Source: Dipteris shenzhenensis (Eukaryota > Polypodiophyta > Polypodiopsida > Gleicheniales). Taken from it: a stretch of 64,000 nt of DNA. The notes below the pieces were generated by a model, which was not told the origin of the DNA, did not search any database, and worked only from the letters and a program-made list of their open reading frames with translations. Below are positions 56,750 through 64,000 of the stretch, piece after piece. The stretch lies in the NCBI GenBank assembly GCA_047967505.1, contig CM106539.1. The stretch is one strand, 5' to 3'. Both the position numbers and the translations under genes were made by a program. How positions within the stretch are numbered: the first letter of the stretch is position 1; each line of letters begins with the position of its first letter.

Positions 56750-57460
56750 TCACCCGCATCATGCATTGTAAGCTTCAGCCCCGGCTCCATGGGAGTGGAC
56801 ATAGGCTTGCAATCATGCATGTTGAATCTGTCCAAGAGCTTTTGAACATACTTGGACTGAGACATAACAATGCCACGTTTCTCTTGAATAAATTGGATCC
56901 CCAAAAAGAAATGTAACAAGCCCAAGTCTGACATATCAAATGTAGCTTTCAATTGGACTTTGAAATCTGCAATTACTTCCTCATTTGATCTGGTGAGCAG
57001 CATGTCATCTACATAAAGAATGATGACCAAAATATCCCACCCATCCTTCTTGATGTAGAGGGTGCTTTAGTTGGACTATTGTGCAGCCCCTTGCTGGTTA
57101 GAAAGGCATCAATTTTTGCATACCATGCACGTGGGGCTTGTTTCAGCCCATACAAAGCTTTATTCAGCTTGCATACCTGATGTGCATTTCCTGAAATTTC
57201 AAAGCCCGGAGGTTGTTCGACATAAATCTCTTCCAACAAGTCTCCATTAAGGAAAGCTGTTTTAATGTCCAACTGATGAACATTCCATTCAAAATTTGCA
57301 GCCATTGCTATAACTGACCTGATGGTGGTCATCCTGGATGTAGGAGCAAAAGTCTCCTCATAATCTATGCCCTTTTTCTGAGCATATCCTTTTGCAACCA
57401 GCCTTGCCTTGTACCGATCAATGGACTCATCTGGGTTTCTTTTAGACTTTGAAAACCCAA
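56750..57460 (-). pseudogene. Copia F reverse transcriptase
   Basis: From the right: RT start (TRWVFKV, then a 1-bp insertion near 57445 that creates a stop), the core (ORF 57332-57009: TIRSVIAMAANFEWNVHQLD, AFLNGDLLEEIYVEQPPGFE, LNKALYGLKQAPRAWYAKID), then a second frameshift near 57065. The catalytic block ILYVDDMLLTRSNEE and LHFFLGIQFIQEKRGI, KYVQKLLDRFNMHDCKPM follow (57030-56755). All RT blocks are recognisable and the YVDD is kept, but at least two frameshifts prevent translation. The frame is interrupted at 56749 by the gag-only element. Confidence 0.88.
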
Positions 57461-59248
57461 CGTGTACCTATGGCATTCTTACCTGGTGGCAAATCCACGA
57501 CATCCCAAGTCTGATTTTTATGAATGGACGGCAATTCATCGTGCATGGCATTCATCCAATGCACATTATCCTTTGCTTCTTCAAATGTCTCAGGTTCTTC
57601 CTCATCAAGAAGAGTACTTGCATAAGCTGATTCAACTGAAAGAGCCCCCCCTGTGTGCCTTACTGCACTACGAGTCCTGCCAGGCAATGGAGCCTCAAGC
57701 TTACTCTTCTTGAGAGTCTGAAGCAACCAATTCGGGACTGTTTTGGCTGCGTGTATCTCTTGAATTTCTTGCTTGACAACTTCATCCACACCCTGTACTA
57801 AATCAGCTGGAGGCTGAATCTGTACATGTGGATTTGGCGGAGGTTGCTGTAAATTCTGAGTTTCAGCGGGGGAACCAAATGCTATAGGAAGCATCCCCTC
57901 AAACACATTATTTGAAGAGGCTGGAATCTGAAATTCAGCATGTGTATGTGCAGAATTTTCAGAGAATATAACTTCTCTACTAACAAAAATCTTGCGTGTA
58001 GCAGGATTGTAGAGATGATAGCCTTTGCTTTGTGAACTATATCCCACAAAAATGCATTTAAGTGCCTTATCTGACAACTTGTGTCTGAACTCCACAGGCA
58101 CGTGGGCATATGCAACACAACCAAAAACTCTTAAATGGTCCATTGAAGGCTTTCTCCCATGCCATGCCTCATAGGGAGTGATTGTCTTCAAAGCCTTTGT
58201 AGGAGCCCGATTTAAAATATAGTTGGCACACATGAGGCCTTCTAGCCAAAACTTGTGAGGCAACTTCTTACTTGTGAGCATGCATCTAGGCAGTGCGATT
58301 CTTCCGCTCAGCTTTGCCATTTTGTTGAGGTGTAAGCCTCACTATAAGCTGATGCATGGTGCCTTTTTCTTTCAAAAAAGTCTCAAATTCATGAGACATA
58401 TACTCCCCCCCTCTATCTGTTCGAAGTGTCTGCACCTTGAGTCTTGTCTCATTCTCAACCATAGCCACAAAGTGTTTGAAATGCATAAACACTTTTGATT
58501 TTGCCTTGAGACCATAGACCCAAGTGTAGTTGGTAAAGTCATCTATGAATGTAACAAAATAGAGATAACCCCCAAAAGCAGGTGTCCTCATGGGACCGCA
58601 GACATCACTGTGAATAACCTGTAATTTTCGTGTAGCTTTCACTGCACCATTCTTTTTGAAGGGAAGTCTATGCATTTTGCTAAGAATGTAGCTTTCACAT
58701 GCATGAGGAGGAGGCGACTCCAAAGGAGGCAATGCATCAACCATATCATGTCTTTGAAGTGTCACTAAGCTGCCATCGCTCATGTGCCCATATCTGGCAT
58801 GCCATAACTCCGCATTTTGCATCGCAGCAGTGGGAGTGCTAATTGATAATGCAAGATGGGATCTTTTTTCATATAGATTAAGCTGAAAAAGACCCCAATA
58901 CAAAGTGCGAGACAACATCAAAGCATAGTCATTCTCTTTGTCTCTGATTGCACACTTGTCATCATAAAAAACAATCTGAAATCCTCCTCTATTGAGTGAG
59001 GACACTAAAAGCAAATTCTTCTTTATCCCTGCCACATAGAGAACATCTGAAATTCTGAAATCTGTGCCATCAGTGGATGTGAGAATAATGTCTTCCACTC
59101 CACACACTGAATAAGAAGAATTATTTGCACAAGTTACCTTCTTTTTGGTGGGTGAAGAATGCAGAGTTACAAACAGGCTCTTCTTGGAAGTGATGTGCTT
59201 TGAAGCACCACTGTCAAAATAGCAAGTATGAAGTGCCTCATCAACGCT
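57442..59248 (-). pseudogene. Copia F protease and integrase
   Basis: ORF 59248-58286 encodes the protease with CYFDSGASKHITSKK (intact DSGA), the pre-integrase block (LWHARYGHMSDGSL, CESYILSKMHRLPF with one Cys lost) and the integrase core: VIHSDVCGPMRTPAFGG, FVTFIDDFTNYTWVYG, LRTDRGGEYMSHEFE and TPQQNGKAERKNR. All three acidic catalytic positions appear present. A frameshift near 58300 moves to ORF 58320-57442, which holds MLTSKKLPHKFWLEGLMCAN, FGCVAYAHVPVEFRHKL, KCIFVGYSSQSKGYHLYNP, a long linker and the RT entry. This is the best-preserved integrase in the window. Confidence 0.88.
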
Positions 59249-59253
59249 AAAAG

Positions 59254-59544
59254 TGTTGGAGGGACACGCAGCAAATGGCACGTGTCACCTCAAAAAACAC
59301 GCCGGATGCAGGGGTCCCAAACCCCGTCCCATAGCCACGTGCAAGAAGCCTCTCTCTCCTCCCAAAAAGTCCCGGGAGGGATTAGAGAGAGGGGTTGAAT
59401 CAAGGCATTATATACAAGGTTCTCCAAGGGCCACAAGTGATTATGGGATGGTTATCCCCCTTTTTTGTACACGTGTCAACAACGCGGGGTATTCCCCCTT
59501 TTTTCCACACATGCACATGAGGGTGAAGGCCATTACCTCCAACA
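59254..59544 (-). repeat. 3' LTR of the TRIM
   Basis: From TGTTGGAGGGACACG to TTACCTCCAACA. Contains GGCATTATATACAAGG (59403-59418); neither strand gives a certain TATA box. Confidence 0.92.
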
Positions 59545-59854
59545 CTCCCCCATGGACGAACCCGAAGCATTAAATCTAAGCACACACAAAGGCTGACACG
59601 TTGCAAACAGCACGGGGGTAGACGCAAATCAAAGCTGCCCCAAAGTGCATTCAAAGCCCACGCGTCAAACCAAACCAGTCGACAGACAGACAGCCGCCGG
59701 TGCCAGTAGCAGCCACCCTACCGTAATAATGTCGCACTTTCAATATCCGCCATAGATCACGACACTCTGTAGCCGAGGTCCTATCAGAAAGGCGTAGTAC
59801 TACTACGTGTCGCCACAGCACGCAGCAGCACCACCAAACCTGGCTCTGATACCA

Positions 59855-60144
59855 TGTTGGAGGGACACGTAGCAAATGGCATGTGTCACCTCGAAAAACA
59901 CGTCGGGTGCAGGGGTCCCAAACCCCGCCCCATAGCCACGTGCAAGAAGCCTCTCTCTCCTCCCAAAAAGTCCCAAGAGGGATTAGAGAGAGGGGTTGAA
60001 TCAAGGCATTATATACAAGGTTTTCCAAGGGCCACAAGTGATTATGGGATGGTATCCCCCTTTTTTGTACACGTGTCAACAACGCGGGGTATTCCCCCTT
60101 TTTTCCACACATGCACATGAGGGTGAAGGCCATAACCTCCAACA
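59855..60144 (-). repeat. 5' LTR of the TRIM
   Basis: From TGTTGGAGGGACACG to TAACCTCCAACA, adjacent to the primer site at its left, with AAAAG immediately to its right. Confidence 0.92.
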
Positions 60145-60149
60145 AAAAG

Positions 60150-61259
60150 AGCATTCATCCTTTGAAGGATCATAACTGCAAGTCAAGAAAGCATATGGGT
60201 TATCATCATTAGTGGCTGTCATATCAGAACTACCCACAGAAAAATCTGAAGTGCAAGACAGAAAGGCATAGTGCTCTTCAACAAAGTTGGTTGCAACATC
60301 TCTTCCATCATGAGAATGTGGAATTGATGCATTTGACACAGCCATACTGGAATCCCTTTTCTATGCGCTTCTTGCACTCTACAATATAATGACCTCGCTT
60401 GTTGCAATAATGACAGATGCCCTTCTTTTTCTGCTTATTTGTATCACCCTTTGCCTTATAAGAAGGCTGTCCAGAATCAGCTTTATGCTGATGTGTGGGC
60501 TGATTGGCATGTGGCTTTTGCTGCCCTTTACCCTTGGGCTCGAACTTGGAGAGCATAGCATGCTCGCCAGCCCGGGTTGCCATATTTCAGCAGCAAGTTT
60601 GTTCCTCCTGCAACAGAAGTCCTACCAACTCGTGAAAGGAGAGAGGATTTCTACCCCCCCTCAATGACAAATTCAGCGAGGTGTGGAAACCGAGATAGGA
60701 CTTAGGAAGAGAGTTTAGAATGGTGGTGATCATCTCTGAATCCGGAATGACTTCATCAATATTCAGCAATTGTTTTCTGAGGTCCTGAAGCTTTGTGAGG
60801 TGAGAATTCATGGAATCCTCCTCCTCCATATGTGTATGGGAAGTTCTCGCTTCAGAAAGGAAACCCTGGCATCATTTCTTGCTACAAACATACTCTCTAG
60901 TATCTCCCAAGCTGCCACAGATGTCTTGCATGACCGAATATGAGGTATAATGAACCTCTTGACAGGAAGAGAAATTACAGAAAGAGAAATTACTGCTTTG
61001 CTGTGGGAGCTCTTGGAGCGGCTGCTCGAACAACTTGTGCTGCATTTGTACCTCTACCCCTGCCTCCAGCTGTAGGAGTGACAGGTGTAGTCGCTGTATC
61101 TGGTCTTGCTTCATCTCCATTGACATAATCCCAAAGATGTCTGCCAACCAAGATATTGCAAACCATGAAACTCCAGGAGGAGTAGTTGGTGCCTTCCAAC
61201 TTATCCTTCTGTGTGAGAACCCCGAACACCTCATTTGAGTTGTTCTGAGCCATTTTCAC
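60150..61259 (-). pseudogene. Copia F gag
   Basis: It starts at about 61253 (MAQNNSNEVFGVLTQKDKLE) with EGTNYSSWSFMVCNILVGRH. It continues in ORF 60829-60587 (LQDLRKQLLNIDEVIPDSEM, LSFHELVGLLLQEEQ) and ORF 60583-60308 with a complete knuckle CHYCNKRGHYIVEC. It ends in NFVEEHYAFLSC and DDNPYAFLTCSYDPSKDECS, where the TRIM begins. It is split by about three frameshifts. Near 60985 a short AGAAAGAGAAATTAC repeat adds confusion. It is the same gag as copia K, but with an intact knuckle. Confidence 0.85.
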
Positions 61260-61785
61260 CAGATAATCTCAAAAAATACAGCAGAGTGACCAAGTGAAAT
61301 CCCTTCCTGGGATAAAATGCACAAGTAAAATCTACAAAGAAAAATCTACCCACAGTGACAAACACTGTCACAGCCTGTCAAAGGCTCAGAATGCACTTCA
61401 ATTATCCTACAAATGCTCTCCAATGTCACTCGAAAATACTTGCAACAGTCCCAAAATGCTTGTACACTGCCAAATTGCATCAGAATGCCAAAAGCCCCAA
61501 TTTCTTCAGGGAAATTGCATCCAAAAGAGGGCAAATTGCCTGAAAGCCCCAAAAATGCAAGAAATTGCTGTGTAAAGCAGAAAGCCCCAAATTTTTGCAA
61601 GAAATTGCAACTCAAAAAGGGGCAAATTGTGTGAAAGCCCCAATTTGCAATTTATCTGCAAAGAAGTAAATTCTACTGCCAATGTGTCCAAATGAAAACT
61701 CCCAAGTGCTCAGATGTGACTCAAACTGAGTCCAAAAGAAACTGCAAAAATCCCAAGCTGCTTGTCAGATGACGTCAGGTGTCCT
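61260..61785 (-). other. Copia F leader with GGGGCTTT repeats
   Basis: Leader sequence containing several imperfect units with AAAGCCCCAAATTT and GAAATTGCA (coding strand TTTGGGGCTTT and TGCAATTTC), spaced 35-60 bp apart, for example near 61493, 61546, 61582 and 61636. The same units occur in the leaders of L (41565-41690) and K (48620-48700). No ORF is credible. It stops near 61785 without an LTR. Confidence 0.7.
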
Positions 61786-62674
61786 AAGGTTTGCTATCGT
61801 ATGAGGTGGGCTCTTGCCTCTCTGCACTCGGTATCAAACCAAGGGTTTTGAGGCATCTTCCCATGTTGGACTCGTGTGGATTGGGGTTGTGGGAAAGGAT
61901 CTGGTGGCAGTGTCCTGTACCACTGAAACAAGGCCGTCCGAGGTGCGTGTGAGGTCTATGTCATCATCGAGTAGGGTTGGGTGTGCCCTAGCTAAGTGAC
62001 TCACGTACACTAGGTCGAGGGCATGATCAAAGTGGATCTGGACACGTTAGGCGTGATGGGGGCTCTCCTTGTGGCTAGCATAGTAGCAGAGACATGGAGG
62101 GCCAGGAATGAGTGGTCGGCTCCGAATGGGGGCGGGCGAGGGTACAATGAAATCGTGTATCCTTGAGACAAAGCCTAGTAGGTAGTCCACTGTACTTGAC
62201 CCACCTTCCATGTGGGAAGGTGAGTCCTCCAGACAATGGCCATCTCTGAAGACCATTCTAGATGATCAAGCCATGGACTGCCCCAAGTCAAGTAGATGTG
62301 GTCCATATCTTGTCACTTGTGGGGCATCTGCAAAGTGTCTCAATATCCGTAGCTCAGTTGCATCTAGCTCTAGGACTTTGGGGGTCTCTGTCATCTGTGA
62401 AGTCAAGCAGACCCACCTGTCTATCTCCTGTCCGTGCATTGAAGTCCCCTAGGAGGAGGGTGTCTCCTTGTCTAGAGACCTCCGTGATGTCATCATGGAT
62501 CGTCTCATATGGGCTGTGTCCCTCTGCGGAGAGAGAGAGAGAGTAGAAACAGTAATATATTCTTGTCCAAGGATGGACCAAAGCATATGGGACAGGGTGC
62601 CACCCTCTATCAGCAGGATGTGGAACCCTGTGACACCCAAGAACTGCTCTCATACCTCCTCGTGGCGCCTTCAA
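61786..62674 (-). pseudogene. LINE-3 endonuclease fragment
   Basis: ORF 62674-62354 on the minus strand includes the L1-type endonuclease signature GDTLLLGDFNARTGDRQ. Later frames give LLGFVSRIHDFIVPSPA (62180-62110), in the usual region after the endonuclease core. Near 61830 a WFDTECRERR-like block follows, which in plant LINEs lies between endonuclease and RT. The ends are ragged, no RT remains, and the left end abuts the copia F leader. Several frameshifts; inactive. Confidence 0.75.
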
Positions 62675-63500
62675 ACACTCAACCTGCGTCGCTCTCCTAG
62701 AGCTTGTGTGGGCTTTTTAACGGTACCCTGCAAACACACCTTTTGCTGCTCCGATCCGCAGCACTCTGTAAGGCAAAGTTTACTCTGTTGGACCTTGACC
62801 TCCTTGCAGCTGTATAGGCAGCCCTTGGTGAGGCACAAGACTCCACTGATTTCGTCTTCCCTTGCTGCTGTGTAGGCAGCCTCTTGTGAAGACCTTTTGC
62901 TGTAGTTCTGGACCTCCCTGGCAGCGAAGTTGAGGCACCAGTGGTTTGGAAAACTGGAATAGTGAATGCTCCCTTTGGCGGCCGTTTATAGGCTGGAGTC
63001 TGTGGAAAGCTGCCGGGCACCTAGGCCCTAACTGCCACCTGGCAGATCTGCTACATGCGACTCTGATCTGCACTGGCCTGACCCTATCTGGGTGACCCGA
63101 CCGGCTCTTGTAGCTCCCAGAAGCCTCTGCTACCTGTGCCTTTTGCTCCTGGCTGCTGTGCAGCCCTCTGCTCTGTTTGCTGCCTGCAGGCTAGCTCTAA
63201 TCCATCCCAGAAACAGTTGCCTGACAGCCATGTGTCGGTCCAGTTCCAGCTGACTTCGTTCCGCATGATCTGACCTGATTTTTGTGGCCTGATCAGCTCT
63301 GCAGTGCTCTGGAAGGTACCTGTGTATTGCAGTCTTCCATTGCTTGCTGCAGCCTCCATTTCAGGTACTCCCATTTCTTTTTCTGAGCAACCTTTGCCGC
63401 TGTTCTGGTCACATGTTTCCCCCATGGTCCGGGCCCTTCTGGTGCACCTCCCCAATGCTCTCCACATGTGGGGTCTCACAGGTGGGGAGGTGACCTACCA
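62675..63500 (-). repeat. LTR-like DNA, unclassified
   Basis: The minus strand has a TATA-like CCTATAAACGGCC (about 62982-62994) and, downstream, two similar units with GGCTGCCTACACAGCAGCAAGG (near 62855-62880) and GGCTGCCTATACAGCTGCAAGG (near 62800-62825). Upstream are GATCAGGCCACAAAAATCAGG-like stretches. This layout resembles U3-R of an LTR, but no partner or boundaries are visible. The 131-aa ORF on 63479-63084 has no recognisable motif and I do not call it a gene. Confidence 0.35.
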
Positions 63501-64000
63501 AACTCCAATACTTAGAGACTATTTAGTTGTTATGGTGATCCTAGAACTCATCTACATCTTCTAGAGGGAAGTACCTATTCTCCCTCCGAGTGGTCTCCTA
63601 GACCATTTGGATTATATAGACATGGTGATATAATCTTTCCTTTTCTAGACACCCACCTACCCTCCCATCCACCCACCAACTGACACGCTCTTATGCGTGC
63701 ACGTACATACACACACATATTGGTGCGTTGGAATGCTATAGCCCATATGAAATAAATGAAATTCAGCTACTTTTTAACCTTTTTTTTTTGGGGGGGGGGA
63801 TCTCAAGATATGTTTGGCTCTTTGTCCTTATGATTTCTGTGCTCATCCTATGCGCGTTGGAATTGTAGGGGCCTACTCATGGATGATGCAGTGGTGGCTC
63901 AGTGTGGTCATTCGTTTGGCAAAAGTGGCCTTCATCGTGTGATGGAAACGGTTTGTACCAATGTGATAGTTACAGTCCTGTGCATTTGAGTGGTATAAAA
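63501..64000. other. Unassigned DNA at the window end
   Basis: A short CA/CACCCA-rich stretch (63650-63720) and a T-run followed by a G-run (63781-63799). No gene is seen. Confidence 0.5.

Larger units (their letters stand above)
59254..60144 (-). mobile_element. TRIM (miniature LTR element), complete
   Basis: 891 bp with LTRs at 59254-59544 (291 bp) and 59855-60144 (290 bp), about ten differences and one indel between them. The internal domain (59545-59854) is only 310 bp and non-coding. The minus strand carries a primer site TGGTATCAGAGCC (59842-59854) and a purine-rich tract (complement CTCCCCCATGG, 59545-59555). The target duplication AAAAG is at 59249-59253 and 60145-60149. It encodes no protein and is dependent on other copia elements. 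It interrupts copia F between gag and protease. Confidence 0.93.
53134..61785 (-). mobile_element. Copia F with two nested insertions
   Basis: A minus-strand copia of the K/L family. The 3' LTR is at 53134-53356, and RNase H through gag runs from 53394 to 61259, followed by the leader to about 61785. The 5' LTR is missing, as the leader passes into LINE-3. It is interrupted by a gag-only LTR element (54079-56744) in the RT-RNase H junction and by a TRIM (59254-60144) between gag and protease. Without these the coding region is nearly collinear, with a few frameshifts. Confidence 0.88.

Noticed and set aside
63084-63479. 131-aa ORF as a possible host gene
   Set aside because: No motif, low-complexity stretches, and it lies upstream of a TATA-like box in LTR-like DNA.
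63855-64000. Possible LINE endonuclease start (RWNCRGLL)
   Set aside because: Only the first residues fit; the following sequence lacks endonuclease motifs and the window ends.

Overview
The window looks like gene-poor intergenic DNA from a land plant with a large, repeat-rich genome. A gymnosperm or another large-genome lineage fits, but I cannot name the species. The evidence is the dominance of Ty1/copia LTR retrotransposons primed by initiator-tRNA-Met (TGGTATCAGAGC), L1-type LINEs, Ty3/gypsy relics, a TRIM and a gag-only element, plus one spliced gene with a U-rich plant-like intron. I see no bacterial or organellar features, no tRNA or rRNA genes and no CRISPR.

Layout. 1-16056: two minus-strand copia elements of one family (A, 1-5005; B, about 9951-16056) on either side of a 2.3-kb tandem duplication of LTR plus flank (4334-9032) and a long CT microsatellite. 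16057-22300: non-coding DNA with a fold-back element (17317-17761) and several local repeat families. 22640-23860: scrambled gypsy relics. 23861-27396: minus-strand copia C with two LTRs and an internal deletion. 27397-29320: a decayed gag-like tail and a degenerate VTQEP-repeat coding stretch. 29480-33780: copia D/E, whose gag-protease half is inverted relative to its integrase-RT-RNase H half. 33781-36683: non-coding DNA with minisatellites. 36757-38550: the only convincing host gene, two exons encoding a 381-aa acidic protein that I do not recognise.

39356-51885 is one minus-strand LINE (LINE-1) split by two copia insertions: L (41102-42519) in ORF2 and K (44276-50678) in ORF1. The K insertion is proven by the 5-bp target duplication AGCTC. 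K was itself hit by a solo LTR (46006-47215, duplication GGGTC) and a 5'-truncated LINE (LINE-2, 48732-49871, 14-bp duplication). 53134-61785 is copia F, of the same family as K. It carries two clean insertions: a gag-only LTR element with almost identical LTRs and an intact gag ORF (54079-56744, duplication TTGAT), and a TRIM (59254-60144, duplication AAAAG). A third LINE fragment and LTR-like DNA close the window.

Most polyproteins are broken by stops, frameshifts, deletions or active-site changes. The gag-only element is the youngest and most intact. The most novel items are that element, the orphan spliced gene with an overlapping upstream ORF, and the fold-back element loaded with CGATGATATCATCG palindromes. 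I found no evidence for a new multi-gene system. What the window shows well is a readable history of nested transposition. All identities and family assignments are by eye; no searches were run.
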